Positions 1 through 12,080 of a stretch of DNA of 48,277 bases are shown in pieces. Where the stretch lies: positions 84,254 to 132,530 of the forward strand of contig MNCI01000889.1 of assembly GCA_015680685.1 (NCBI GenBank), written 5' to 3'. The first letter of the stretch is position 1, and each line of letters begins with the position of its first letter. A program made the position numbers and the translations under genes. Origin of the DNA: Gnetum montanum. Lineage: Eukaryota > Streptophyta > Gnetopsida > Gnetales > Gnetaceae. A model generated the notes under the pieces. It saw only the letters and a list, made by a program, of their open reading frames with translations. It did not search any database and was not told the DNA's origin.

Positions 1-840
1 ACATTAACTACTGAGTTTATTTGGAGGTATCTGGGCCTTGGTGTTGCCAGAGACCAGCAGGCACCTAAATCCTGTTCGAGGACACTCGTTGACGGTCGCG
101 TCCCAAACAGTTGCCAACACCTGCATTTCTATTTACCTTGGTACTAATTTAATCCAACCATTAAACCATTAGCTAAAAGGAAGATTTCATGCTCTTCATG
201 TCTTTCTTTAAGGCTTGAATCTACTTCTTCTTAGGAGCCAGCTAAAATAGACATAAAAATCTACAACCAAATTTTAAATAATAAAAAATATGTCTTTAAT
301 ACCAATAACATTGAAGCAAGGTCACTCTAATTTACTCTAATCGTTTAAATCACATCAACTCTAGATACTATGAGAAACAATTTAATTGCTAGAAAATAAG
401 AAAGCTAGTTATCTATAATTAATTTAAAATAAGATTATAATTATAATGACTCCATCACTTATAATAACAAAAACACTCACATACTCAATGATATTACGGG
501 GCATGAGGCTCTACAATCAAATAATGATTAATATCAATGTAAGGAAAAATTGAACTAGATCTCTTGTACATACAAGATTGTGAGTCAAACACACACAAGA
601 GTTATAATGGTCAAAACACATATAATTGACCATAGAGATGTACATAACTCTCATGCAGTCTCTCTTCCAACTCTCATGTCACTCTTTATATCATCAAACA
701 TAGAAACACAAAATAATATTCATCAATTACAAGATAAGAACCCTAGGAAAACTTTCTCCACGAACAACTTGGAGATTAACATCTATTTTCATCCTTTTTT
801 CCATTTTTTGGCTATTTTCAAACTTTGAACTACCATTTCA
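1..840. other. No gene recognised
   Basis: Bases 30-130 are richer in G and C than the surroundings but no frame gives a protein I recognise. The rest is AT-rich. The short open frame at 580-828 has no domain-like composition and I take it as chance. Confidence 0.4.
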
Positions 841-1160
841 AAATTTTTCCTAATTGTACAGGACATCTTCATACTTGACAAGATGTCTCCATGTCAACAC
901 AAGAAATCTCTTGTTGATGCAAGATGTCTACTCCACAAGCTAGATGTCTTTCCAAAGATGTTTCCTATTTGGAATAGACATCTCCCTAGAGACATCTCTA
1001 ACTAGAATAAGATATCTTTACTTTGGATAAGATGCCTCTTATAACATCCTAGCTATTGGTCCAAACATCTCTTAGGTCAGCAAGACATCTTTCTAGCTTC
1101 TTGAACTTGGAATCAATCATCTATAGGGATGAAAATGTCACTTGGAAGAGGTGTCCCGAT
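841..1160. repeat. Cluster of AGACATCT/AGATGTCT motifs
   Basis: About eleven copies, exact or one base off, of AGACATCT or its reverse complement AGATGTCT lie in about 230 bp, in both orientations and irregular spacing. Similar clusters occur in the 5' LTR of element D (about 35530-35760) and before the 3' ORF of D (about 38470-38670). This suggests the stretch is a remnant of a D-related element. Several copies include TGTCTC/GAGACA, the classical auxin-response core; any regulatory role is inference. Confidence 0.55.
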
Positions 1161-2709
1161 ACAAAGCTCTCTAGAATATGATAGGAGGATGGAATCCATG
1201 CTATAAAATACATTGGTAATATAGGTAGATTATTTATCTACATAAATGTTAACTTATAATTAATCATAAAATGCATAAGTTAATCATAGATGTTTGGTTT
1301 TATCTTAATATGGGTATTCTCATGAGGTTCCGACATTAGACATTAAAATAACTACAAGGTTAATACTAACTTAAACTAGCTGTCAAGGGCTCTTTGGTGT
1401 AATAACTCACTTATCTAGTCCAACCCTCATGTACAACAAGACTAAATATTGAATTAGAAGCCCTCATGCATGCAAGTTTCCAATTGTTGGGTTATGTTAT
1501 GGCTAAGATCAATCCTATAGCTATCCTAAGGTTCTAACCCCTCACAACACTTTAAAAAAGGCCTAATACTAATTAAATGCACAATTCTCAAGTATGCGAT
1601 CAATTTTGAAATCCCACAAATTTTGTAAATTGATGACAAGTCTCATATAATTTTCCTTACAAAGTTACATCAATTTATGAATCTCTTAAATGATCGTTTT
1701 AAGAATTTCAACATGTCAAACACATTCATAGATGCTTGCAATATTCAGCAATTACCATCATCTAAATGCACTATTTTCACTTGATGCTAAGTCAAATGCA
1801 TCTTCAAAAATGCATAGAAGTTGCGTCATGGCTTTGATTGTGATCCCTAGATTTTTCATGACTTAGATCACAACATATGGAATTTCAACTACCATGAGGA
1901 GGAGGTGATACAAAATAAAGATGGTGTTAAAAGACAAAATAAAAAAATCATGAAATGATGAATTAGAGATTGAACATTAAAAGGAATGATTAAATAACAA
2001 ACAAAACATCATGAAAAAAGCAGGTTCAAGAGGGTAAGCTACTTATTAAAATTGATGGAATCAAGAATATTTCCTCTACCTTAAAAGATCAACAATACAT
2101 GAAGCTTCAACAATCAAGAATAGGTTTAAATTTAGAAATTGACAAGAGTTCCACCAAGCACAATTACAAGTAAGAGAATGAAAGCTAGAGTGCAATGCAT
2201 AATTGATGCTAAGAGAGATAACATTACCAAGTATTTATAGACATAAAGGGTAGGGTTTGGATGATTCTAAGAATAAAGAATTAATAATCTATTATTTTAA
2301 AATTAGGTAACATGCATTCATAAAAAGGACCCAATGGTTAACTAATGGGTTAAAGTCATTAAGAAAATACTAGAATGAGCCCACATGTACAAGAATAGAT
2401 TTTAAGATAAAATAAAAGAATAACTAGAAAAATCCCACATATCTATTAACATGTCTCATAACTATATTTGTACTTTATTCAAAAATCATGGAATAAAATA
2501 AAATATGAAAATATAAATTTAAACATAAATAAAGTACCAATAATTGGCCTTCACAATCCTTCTAGTTTTTCCATACTTAGGAGCATAAGAGTTAGTAAAG
2601 ATAATTAGAAAATAAATCTAAATAATATACTTTAGGAGCTTGCATATATTGTGTCTCTAGCTTTTTAGTAACTTCAAGCATTAAACCTTTATATGTCTAC
2701 CATGATAAT
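1161..2709. other. Degenerate AT-rich DNA, no gene recognised
   Basis: No open frame of useful length and no domain, LTR end or primer site that I can support. It probably consists of decayed transposon sequence like its surroundings. Confidence 0.4.
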
Positions 2710-3190
2710 AATAATATAGTTTCATCTTTTCTTGATTATCTGTTGTTAAAACTTAAGAGGTAGTTTGACTAATCATTTGTTATTCATTCTCATCCATATG
2801 TGGCACTTTGCCTTTATTGCTTACAACTATGGTTGAAGGTTCCTTTTTACATTCCTTCGTAGGTTTGTCAACTTGAATAACCTCTTCCTCTTAATCTTAT
2901 TTTATCCTTAGGCAACATAACTGAGCTTCCTTATAAGTATCAAAATGCAATGCTACAAAAATACACCTAATTGAAGGTTTTAACATTTTTTAGAACCTCT
3001 CCACTTATGCTTACTCATCATCCAAGATATGAAGAACATATTTCATTAAATTATGAAATTTGATATCATACTTGTGCACAAATATGTCACCCAATTGCAA
3101 ATGATAAAATTCATCTTCTTTCTTCTCATGATAGGTCTTAATGGTAAATTGATCCTCAAATTCCCATTTGAAAGTATCTTATGGTGTGAG
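2710..3190 (-). pseudogene. gag: Ty3/gypsy gag fragment
   Basis: Read on the minus strand, one frame with several stops resembles the capsid part of plant gypsy Gag. It holds an acidic EFEDQF-like start, then FYHLQLGD, VHKYDIKFHNLMKYV, and LDDE followed by VERF and KMLKPSIR. This order matches the usual pattern (EF...L.QGD..V..Y..KF..L.....DDE....F..GL.P.IR). A lysine- and glutamate-rich stretch follows, as is usual between capsid and zinc knuckle; no knuckle is visible. It differs from the gags of elements A, B, C and E, so it comes from another gypsy lineage. No LTRs could be paired with it. Confidence 0.55.
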
Positions 3191-3536
3191 GATAATGTGA
3201 ATATTCCATATGTAGCATATACTAAAGTAAGAGAATGGTGACATTGTACCTATTCAAAATGCAAATGATATGAGAGTAGTCTTAAAATAATGGCATACAC
3301 ATGTGAGATGATGAAAAAGGATCCCTATAATCAAGAGATTAGTTAAAGCTTATTTTAAGCATATTGTTATGGACTTCAAGTATAAATATAATGTAATGCT
3401 AATGGAATATGGTTTCTAACCCCTTACTCAGGTTTGGTAGGATATGTCAAAGAACTGTCAAGTCCAATGTTTGGTTGTTTTAATTTTCTCACATTTTAGT
3501 TCTTTCATCTTACTCATTGCTCTCAATCCTTTCATT

Positions 3537-3548
3537 TAGTATTAGAGC
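3537..3548 (+). other. Possible decayed tRNA-iMet primer binding site
   Basis: TAGTATTAGAGC differs from the plant tRNA-iMet site TGGTATCAGAGC by two transitions (G to A, C to T). It lies two bases after TTTCA, which would be the end of an LTR. No matching second LTR or LTR start was found, so this is tentative. Confidence 0.35.
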
Positions 3549-3860
3549 TGACTGCTCAAATTTTATTTTGGCTTTATAGTCTATGTGAAAGATCTTGATT
3601 TTTTTGGTCTATTTTCTAATTCTATTCTACAAGACTTTTAATTTGAAAAATAAATTTTATATTTCTAGTATGATGGATGTAGAAAAGACTTGTAAGATAT
3701 GTAAGAGAAATCATGAATATCATAGACTAAGAGATTTGGATCTTGAAAGGTAGGTTTGCAAAGCTATACTATCATACATATAACAACGAGGAGATGGCTA
3801 TTAAGATTTTAAAAAGGCTTGAAAGCAACCTAGAGCATGCCAATGAATGAATCCTATTTT

Positions 3861-4697
3861 AGATGAGTCCATATATCAGGCACACGATATCGAGTATGCA
3901 ATATCATGGCCCAAGATGTGATATTGGGTATGCAATATCACGAGGTACTCCTGGGCCTATAAATATAGCACTTGGGCACATGATTTGGTAGTAGTTTTTG
4001 GAATCAAGTAGTGAAATTCTTGCAGGTTGTTCATTTGAGAGTTGGAATATTTTCCAAGTGCCCACAATAGGAGGTCTAAGTGTAATAAGATATTTATTCA
4101 AGCATTGATATACTTGAACACACCATTGTGTTGGGAATAAAGATGAGCTCTTTGATTCATCCTTGCAGTAGTTGAGGATTTCTTTATTTATGCATTTATA
4201 CATTGTGATTTCATGCAGTTCACATTTAACATTATTCATTTAACAATTAATTTTGATTAATTAATCAATTAATTAAAATACACAAGCATGACCCCTTCGA
4301 ACATACGTGTGACACTTGGTAGCTCAGAAATAGTTAGTGTTTGACAACCTAGCAGTGTTTACATGAAATTTAGGATGTGTCTAGGAAGTGGGGATGGTTA
4401 CTTATGTTAGGATAGATTAGATAATAGTTTTCTTAGCATTTAATTACTCTCATTGTCATTATTTTTTTAGGTGATCAAATTGATCAAACATAAAAGGACA
4501 AAAATCTTATACCTCATTCACAGTTAACCATACACTTGCATTTCACAAGTGAGACCGGGAAGACAACGAATGAACAACATGAACTCACCATTTAGCTCTA
4601 GTGTACTTCATAATTAAAGTCTAAGAAATTTTACTAGATTGCACGTGAACGCCTATGATTTGTTTGGTTGGGCGTAGGGGTACCTCGTCACTCATCA
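3861..4697 (+). repeat. Isolated LTR of the TGATGA family
   Basis: An 837-bp LTR in plus orientation. It starts AGATGAGTCC (degraded TGATGAGTC) and ends with GTAGGGGTACCTCGTCACTCATCA, split here as GTAGGGGTACC plus TCGTCACTCATCA, like the LTR ends of elements A and B. The GATATC dyads lie at about 3885-3945 and the TATA box (TATAAATATAG) at 3958. No primer site follows and no polypurine tract precedes, so it is a solo LTR or a remnant. The flanking 5-mers (ATTTT and CCAAC) do not match, so no target duplication survives. A 111-residue minus-strand open frame inside it is a chance product. Confidence 0.8.
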
Positions 4698-6130
4698 CCA
4701 ACCATATTATGTCACTAGAACTTTGTATCCTTCATTGGCACATGTTAGAAGCTACTTGTTTGATGCATCATCATGGAATGACCTAAGAGTAACACCATTT
4801 GCCAAGTACTAGCTTATAATCATTGACCATGACCTTAAGTTGTATAATCTTCTTTATCACTGTTGATAAGTCCATTAAGATTATTAGCTATGATGTTGCA
4901 TAAATCAAGTTATAAATTAAGGGCATGATTCTCAAAATTGACACCTACCATTGGATGATGATCCAAATGATATCAAGCTTGCATTATCATTTTGTGAAGT
5001 GGTCAAAATTTCAAGGATACATAATAACAATGGAGAAAATGTTACAACTCATCTTTCCTAGCCAAAGTTAATCAAATATTGTGCTTCAAATTTTAATTAG
5101 TTGGAAGATTATGTATACAAAATATATTATCAAGTGAGGATGCCCTCTAAAAGTAGAGGTAAAATAGTATCATCTTCATGTATTTTTCTAATTGTAACAT
5201 GTGAATCCATGTAACAAAAGAATTTAAACGTAGGTGATTGCAATGAAAAAAATAAAATATTATCCAAAAAATTAGAGAAGAAGGTGTTAATATTGGTAAG
5301 TAGTTTACCATCCTAAATTTATAATGCTACAAAGTCATCAAATTTAAGATCCACAAAGCCAATAGTAAGTGGGCAGCACTAGCATTATACATGTAATCTA
5401 GGTATGTATTTAGTGGATGCTGGAGAATGTAAATCATTGATTTTATTTTTATATAGTGTAGAGTCTAAAAATAGAGGTGAAATAGTTACTAAGTAAATAT
5501 ATATTAATTGCAAATCAAGTAGTTGCAACATGAAGATGATATTATTTTTTAAAGGTTTAGACTCTTTAATAGAGATTTTGAGCATATCTCCAAGAAAGTG
5601 GTAACATTTTAAGAGTTTTCAACTATGTGTTCCAATAAAGGATGTAGTTTGAAATTGTTATGTAGATATTTTTAAGCATGAAAAGTTAGCTTACTATAAT
5701 ATGATGAATTGGAAAGGAACCATGGATAAGAAACCAAGGCAAGTATGATGTATATTTAAATTAAAAAAATTTAATTCAAGGGAGAAAGATGAGATATTGA
5801 TTCTTAAGAACTATATTTTCCACCTCCAAGTTATTATTTTCTTTGATTAGAATTAAAAATCAAAGAGAGATCATTAATGCAATTTAGGATTGGTTATCCT
5901 ATAATGATGTAAACTATTATATCCCTTTAAAATCAACTAGCTCTTTGATATTTGTATCAAGGTGACCTCAACATATAACTACTATGATTAGCTATATCAT
6001 TTCCCTTTAAATTTACAAGGCATGTCATATTTTTAAATTCTTCAATATTTTATATAAAATAAAAGGAAAAGGAGAAAATCTTGAATAAGTATCAAAGTTG
6101 AAAGACATGAGCTTAAGGCTACAATATTAG
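4698..6130. other. Degenerate AT-rich DNA, no gene recognised
   Basis: Short broken frames only. A 13-base inverted match (ATCATCTTCATGT at about 5170 against its complement at about 5530) and similar TCTAAAARTAGAGGT strings at about 5150 and 5465 hint at an old local duplication. I cannot assign it. Confidence 0.35.
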
Positions 6131-8862
6131 TGTTGCATCTAGTTTTTTTGATTGCATAATACCTAAGGAAAGTGTGGTTTTGACATTGTTCCATCCAATT
6201 TTGAACATTAAAAAGCCCTAAAAATTACATCGTAAGGCATATTTCTAGTTTCAAAGGCCTCCAAGAACCATTCTAGCTCATAAAATAGTATATGGGGATT
6301 CCTTTTAGCAATCCAAGAAAATTTGAAAATAAAAATTTTTCTAAGTCACATATGTGATGTTAACATTGATACAATGTCATTCCTTGACCACCTTTCCCAT
6401 GTCACTAGTGAAAAAAACTACTTTTAGACCTTTGTTTTTGATCCTACAGTGTTGTATCCACTTTTTCAATTCACTAGAGATTTGAGACTAAGCATGGTCT
6501 TAACATTGTTCTATGTGGGTTTGAGCATCAAACTCTCCAAATACATCATCATGAGGAATATTTTCAACTCTCAAAGATCTTCAATGATCATTTGAGTTCA
6601 TAATATATCTTATCTACTACATTCTTGCTGACCTTCGAAAAAAATTGAAATTGAAATTTTTCTAAGTATTAGAGGTGATGCAGATTCTTAGTTAATATCC
6701 CTTGGATACGACAAGATAAAACACCCTAAAAATAGCTTCATAAGACATCTTTTCAATCTTTAGAGGTATCTAGGAATCATCAAGATCATACCCTAGCATT
6801 TGAGTCTCAATTTCGACAATTTTGAAAAGGTTCATAAAAATGTTCAAAACATTTTCTAATTCTAGCTAATGCTAACATTGATGCTACCATAAGCACTAAA
6901 AACACCATCACTAGCACTTCAAACCTCATCAAAACTACATTTTGACATGTGCCATGGATTCCCAAGATCTGAATGACTCATTGATAATAGTTTTGGCACT
7001 CTAAATTTTAGAAATTGGCACTTTTTAATAGGTTCTTTGAAGACTTAGAAAATCAACATTTTTTAAATGCTAGAGCATCAACAAGTTCATAATTTACCTT
7101 GAAACATTTGAGAGTACCTCCAACACCTCCTTGTCACTTCATAACTCTAGTCTGTAGCATTTCATAGCATTATAGACCTCTCAATGTTTAGAATATGTCA
7201 TTATAGCTCATTCCAAGGTTAGTTTCAGTATCTTAGAAGTTAGAGGTTTCAGCCTTAAAAAATTGCTAAAAATTCTTCTAACTTTGAAGGTGATGTTAAC
7301 ATTGATACCAACATCAATGTTAATGTTGACATTTTCAAAGCCTGCATCACCATCTTAAAATAATATTTACAATGTCAACAAGCCTTTTTAACTACTTAAC
7401 TTTACCTTAGTAGCCTTCAAAATTAGTTCAAAGGCTAAATTGAGTCCTGAGAACTCAATCTAAGTTTGGGTATAGTGATGAAAATTTTACTAAGTATGGT
7501 TGGCACTCACATTAACATCAATGTCAACATCACCAATTTCTAAATTATTATTTTAACCTCATACACCATCATATCTTGCAGTTAACATCATTTCATGACT
7601 TAGATCTCTTAGCATGATCTCAATATCATTTTGGCTTATTTTTATGATAGTTTAGATGTCTCAGAAATTTGGGAATGAGACTTGGAAAAGGTTTACTAAG
7701 TATATAGTTAATGAAATTAGCATCAAAATTAGTACTATTAGTGCTTGTATTATAGAATTCTCAACATTCAAAATCTACATTTAACACCTTCTCGAAGCAT
7801 CCTAGCTTATTTGGTATTATCTTAGCATTATTCAACATTAATTAGAAGGATAAACAAGGTCACAAAGGCCTAGAATTGATACTTGGACAAAACTACAAAA
7901 ATACGTCTAAGTGTTGGTGATGTTGACGTCAACGTTAGTGTCACCTCTTCTAAGTATAAGCATCATCAAATTCAATGGTCATCTTGTTATTTTAAAACTT
8001 AAGATTAACTTTGGATGAACTATAACTCTGAGATTGATTTTAATAATCCTAAGTTGGAATTGGCAATCCTAGGCCCATTAATAAAAGTTCAAAATAAAAA
8101 TTTAAGGACCAGTTTCTTGGGATTTGAGAGTACTTGTCAAATTTCAAGAGATCAAAAGCACAAACACCTACCATCATTGTAGCACTTGCATTCTCCATGG
8201 TTACCTTTTGCACCTTTAGCATTACTTCTAAAGATGGAATTTTCAAGCTTCTAGAAGCTATTCTAGAGTTATAAGTTTTTAGCTCCAGCATCTATCATGA
8301 AATCCTTAGCCAAAACAATCCCATTTTCGCCTAAAATTAATTCTGAATCATGCTTCTAGCTTTTCCATCCATGTCCTAATTCTTCAAAGCATTAATTTCA
8401 CTTCCAAATCCATATCGCGCTCAAGTTTCAAGCTCTTATTCTTAGTTACCTTGCAACTACTTATAGTTTTAACCCTCAATAAGAGGTGAACACATTATTA
8501 CTCATTAATAAAGCATTTTATATTTTGTTAAGGGATTTAAAATCCTTCTCCTCATATCATAGTTTCAATATTTTAATATTCTATGCTTTTTTACTTCAAT
8601 TTTATGCTTATTTTTTTCTATTACTTAGTCTATTTCATACTTAGTTATTATTTTAGTGATTTATATTTGTCATTTTTAGCATTAAAAAATTATTTTTTCA
8701 TCATTCTTCTACTATTTATAGTTTGTTTATGGTAGGCCAAGTCTATATTTAATTAGACGTTACATCAATTCAAACATCATTTATGGTTGTGTGCTAAGTA
8801 TTTTGATACTTAGTTTATGGAGGTGTTCTTGTAGACGTGTGAAGAACTTTTCTACAAGAACA
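6131..8862 (+). repeat. Element O LTR1 with internal ~215-bp degenerate repeats
   Basis: Starts TGTTGCATCTAG and ends CTACAAGAACA. By eye about eight diverged units of about 215 bp run from about 6165 to 7960. Many close with a TCTAAGT-like string followed by GGTGATGTTAACATTGATAC-like sequence. The unique tail (about 7960-8862) aligns with about 19890-20842 in LTR2. Small open frames such as 8049-8291 minus are chance. Confidence 0.6.
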
Positions 8863-8866
8863 TTTT

Positions 8867-8884
8867 TGGCACTATAAGATGGTC
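8867..8884 (+). other. Element O primer binding site (tRNA-Asp type, decayed)
   Basis: TGGCACTATAAGATGGTC starts four bases after LTR1. Its first ten bases relate to TGGCGCCGTT mostly by transitions, and AAG.ATGGT.C continues as in the intact site and following bases of element A (AAGGATGGTGC). Confidence 0.45.
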
Positions 8885-9372
8885 CAATAGGATTTCTAGT
8901 ATTTTAAACTTATCACCTAGTAGCCTATAGGTCATTTCTAGCACTTAGAATTTCTCTTACTTTGGTTATTTTTCCTTAGCTTTATTTTTCTATTTTGTAC
9001 TTGATCCTTATTTTCTAAGCATAGGAGTTTTTCTTTGATATCATGATAGGATAAGGATTCAAATCCTCCTAAAGCTCTCAATTCTAGAGGTTAATCAAGA
9101 TGCAAAAAGCCTAGGCAATCATGACACCCATGTCCAAGAACAATTACAAGATTACATGTGTCAAATGAGAAATTTACATTGATCTCTTTGAAGTTAAACT
9201 ATGAACGATGAATGCATATGAGACTGCTAATAGCTTGGAACCTTTATTACCAAATCCAAATTAACTTATAAAGTTGAATATAAAGAAACAAGTAGTACAT
9301 ACTAAATTCCTACTCTTCTAAGTTGAGATTTAGAAAATTGCCAAAACCTAATCGCTACATAGGTAGGTTTCA

Positions 9373-10613
9373 ATGGATCATGTTGTTGGAAATTCCAATA
9401 TCAATGTTAGCCAAAGATATTAGTTTGCAGATTATCATAAAGATGTAAGTGATGGTGTCAACATTCATGATGAAGATGATGAGAATTCTCATGTTTCACT
9501 ACTCATAGATCACTATCATTAATCTATTGCACCACCAGATAGCCCAATCCTACAACATGTTAATCTCATCATCTCTAATAATCCATTTTCATACATTTTT
9601 CTCAAATTTCTGGTTCTATTACCTTCATAACCACTACTTCACCTTTTTTCTTCACTTGTAGTCACCTTACCACGTGAATACTACCTTCTTCTAAACATTG
9701 GCACTATTAATCCATCATTGCAAGTACAAATTCAAAATTCCAATCCACTATTGAACCCAATCTAGTCACCATCTAATGTGTTACAAACTCAACAAAATTA
9801 GCTATCATTACTTTTACTTCCACCTAGATATCATGTGCCTGAATACAATGTACCAAAACTCGTTTCCATGTCTACTATTGTACCACAATAGCTATTATTA
9901 CTTGCTCATAACCCCATTTTGGGAAATCTCACTTTTTCATCAACTTTTAGAGTTTCACTAGAACTAATGCTTTTACTGTAAGATCTATCATCTAGGCTTT
10001 AAGTCAATAGGATTAAATAAGAAAAGCCATAGCATTACATGGGAGAAATCTTATAGTCTTTGTTACCCATATCTTTATTGATTCCATTAGTTCCTTAATT
10101 CCTCCTAGTCAAGTTCCCAAAGAAGTCAAATTATCAAATTTTACTAAGTATAATAGGGAATATGATCTTAGAAATCATATTGTCACTTACTATAATGAAT
10201 GCATACTCTCAACAAACTATCCTTACACTATTTTATGTAGTTTTTCTAACTCCTTAACATGAAAATTACTTGAATGCTATAAGGTCTTGCCTCATGGGTA
10301 TATTATCCCACTAGAGCAACTCTTTATTAACTTTGTGAAAAGGTTCAAATATAATATTAGCAAGGATGGAACTCTACAAAAATTCATCTCTCAATGGACA
10401 TATAGAATGATGAAACTTACTCATTCTTTGCCTAATGATCAGTTGTTAGATATCTTTGAAGGAGCTATGAATGATTAGATCAAAGGAGAGTTAATCTATC
10501 CTAGGCCACTTGGCCTCCATGATGCCATTACCTCTACCAAACACATTGAGGAGATGGCTATTCAATGCCATGATTTAGAGTGGGTTAATTTCATAGCAAG
10601 GCATCAAAGAAGG
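9373..10613 (+). pseudogene. gag: Element O gag, gypsy-type, frameshifted
   Basis: A possible start ATG lies at 9373 (MDHVVGNSN...), followed by an acidic stretch. The recognisable capsid part is about 10100-10613 and includes the open piece 10287-10478. It reads VKLSNFTKYNREYDLRNHI, then LLECYKVLPHGYI, QLFINFVKRFKYN, LQKFISQWTYRM, LPNDQLLDIFEGAMND and, after a TAG, LHDAITSTKHIEEMAI. This matches the retrotransposon Gag pattern (P.F.G...P..H...F; L...F...F; L..FI.RW; LP...L..IF). The first part is in a different frame from the capsid part, so at least one frameshift is present. No zinc knuckle is visible. No pol follows. Confidence 0.55.
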
Positions 10614-11060
10614 TGATCTTGTACTACAAAATTTTCCTAATGATAAGACATCCAAAATAGAAATATCCTTTCATTGTCCTCAAGAACCTTGGTAATGGAC
10701 CATGCTATTTGGTAGATTCCTATGAGAATTAGTACTCAAATCCTAGAAACAAAGCATATCTCAAAAGTTAGTATACTTGTAAAAAAAAGATAAAAATCAT
10801 TAGGTTTTCTCTAACCTTTACTCACTTTAATTTTCTTTTATTGCATTTCTTTTGATTCTCTCCCTATCTTTCTTTTTATCCTCTCTCTTTATCTCCCTAA
10901 TTTCTTATATAGAACCATCCTCATGACTAGTTTATTGATGACATTCTAACATTCTCCCCTTTTCTTCCTTCCTATCTTCCACTATTGCTTTTTTAGGTTC
11001 ATCATCAATCATCATTCATCTTCTTTTTGATCTATTCTCATTTGATAACTCAATAACATT
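10614..11060 (+). other. Element O noncoding 3' region
   Basis: No coding signal. Bases 10790-10990 are rich in T and C, as is common upstream of polypurine tracts in these elements. Confidence 0.4.
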
Positions 11061-11076
11061 CAACAAGAGGGGATAC
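11061..11076 (+). other. Element O polypurine tract
   Basis: CAACAAGAGGGGATAC directly precedes TATTATATCC, which aligns with the TGTTGCATCTAG start of LTR1. Confidence 0.5.
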
Positions 11077-11106
11077 TATTATATCCTTTTTTTTTGCCTC
11101 GCTAAT
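11077..11106 (+). repeat. Element O LTR2, first 30 bases
   Basis: TATTATATCC, a run of T, then GCCTCGCTAAT aligns with the first 30 bases of LTR1. The alignment continues without a break at 19201 on the far side of element A, which shows that A inserted here. Confidence 0.6.
11102..11106 (+). repeat. Target-site duplication of element A, left copy
   Basis: CTAAT immediately before the LTR; the right copy is at 19196-19200. Length 5, as expected for LTR elements. Confidence 0.85.
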
Positions 11107-11127
11107 TGATGATTCGTCATTTGGGTG

Positions 11128-11190
11128 ACTGCAATATCGTGTATGCAATATCTCATGCTTAGCCATGATATCGCATACGCGATATCACTG
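11128..11190 (+). promoter_or_regulatory. Paired GATATC dyads in U3
   Basis: Two dyad units, each an inverted pair of GCGATATC-like arms around GCATACG or similar, lie just downstream of the LTR start and just upstream of the TATA box. The same pair is in the other LTRs of the family (about 3885, 18391, 28100, 46290 on minus, 48258). Confidence 0.7.
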
Positions 11191-11204
11191 CCTATCTCCT
11201 CATC

Positions 11205-11213
11205 TATAAATAA
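11205..11213 (+). promoter_or_regulatory. TATA box of element A 5' LTR
   Basis: TATAAATAA, followed by GAGGTAG, is conserved at the same place in the other LTRs (18467, 22007, 28174, 3958). Confidence 0.7.
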
Positions 11214-11936
11214 GAGGTAGACAGATTAGTTTAGCAATTAGGAAGTTTTAGAGTTAGTTTTGATTTTAGTTTTTATTTTCTCTTTCTCAACCCTTTTCCT
11301 CTTCATGTATGCCCGCACTGTGGTGATTGTAATTGTACAGAACCTTTATTCGAGTGTAATGTACTTGGATACGCACATGACCAGAAATAAAGATCGAGAT
11401 TACTTCATCATTGCAGCATTTACTTAGATTAATTATTTAATTAATTATTATTTACTGCTTTCCTAGTTAATATCTCTCACCCTTAAACTCTTGATTAAAC
11501 GTGGAATGAGTACGACTTGATTACAAGCATTTAAGTGTGACTACTTGGTAACCCAGTAGTGTACCTACGATCTGCAGTTGGTAATCCTAGTAGTAGTCGT
11601 GCACGAAGTCCAAGATGTGTACAGATAATCAAGGAACAGATGCTCATCACACTTAGGCTAGTTAGATTCTCTCACCCTCTCTCTCCTAGATTAGTGAATA
11701 TTACTTTCCATTACCTTCACGAGTAGCGTTAGATTAGGAACCACATCATACACCTCACTCTAGACTAAACCATACGTGACAAAGATAATACTAGTCTAGG
11801 TGGGAAGATAGTGAACTATGACCTAAGGCTAACTATCTAGATGCGACAACTAGTCTGTCTGCGGAGTTTGACAGGATCGTGCGTGTAATGCTCGTATTCA
11901 TATGGTTGAGTGTAGGGGTACCTCGCCACTCATCAT

Positions 11937-11954
11937 TGGTGCCATTGCCAAGGA
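11937..11954 (+). other. Element A primer binding site (tRNA-Asp type)
   Basis: TGGTGCCATTGCCAAGGA starts two bases after the LTR and resembles the plant site TGGCGCCGTTGCCGGGGA, complementary to the tRNA-Asp 3' end and usual in Athila-type elements. Confidence 0.8.
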
Positions 11955-12080
11955 TGGTGCTAGTTATCTAGATTAGTTAAATCATAGAAGGTTGTTGTAT
12001 AGAAATTAACGATACATCTTTTAGCAAGAAATAATCATAGAAAAAAAGTCACATATAAATTCACACATAACTTCACAACC

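Larger units (their letters stand above)
11107..11935 (+). repeat. Element A 5' LTR
   Basis: Starts TGATGATTCGTC and ends CACTCATCA, giving short inverted ends (TGATGA.../...TCATCA). Two GATATC-centred dyads occupy about 11130-11187. The TATA box TATAAATAA is at 11205. It aligns along its whole length with 18369-19195 with scattered, mainly transition differences. Confidence 0.9.

Noticed and set aside
1-130. GC-richer stretch as a host exon
   Set aside because: Neither strand gives a recognisable protein, and no splice-site pair or second exon can be shown.
3904-4239. 111-residue minus-strand open frame
   Set aside because: It lies entirely inside an isolated LTR and runs across its TATA box; related LTRs do not keep the frame open.
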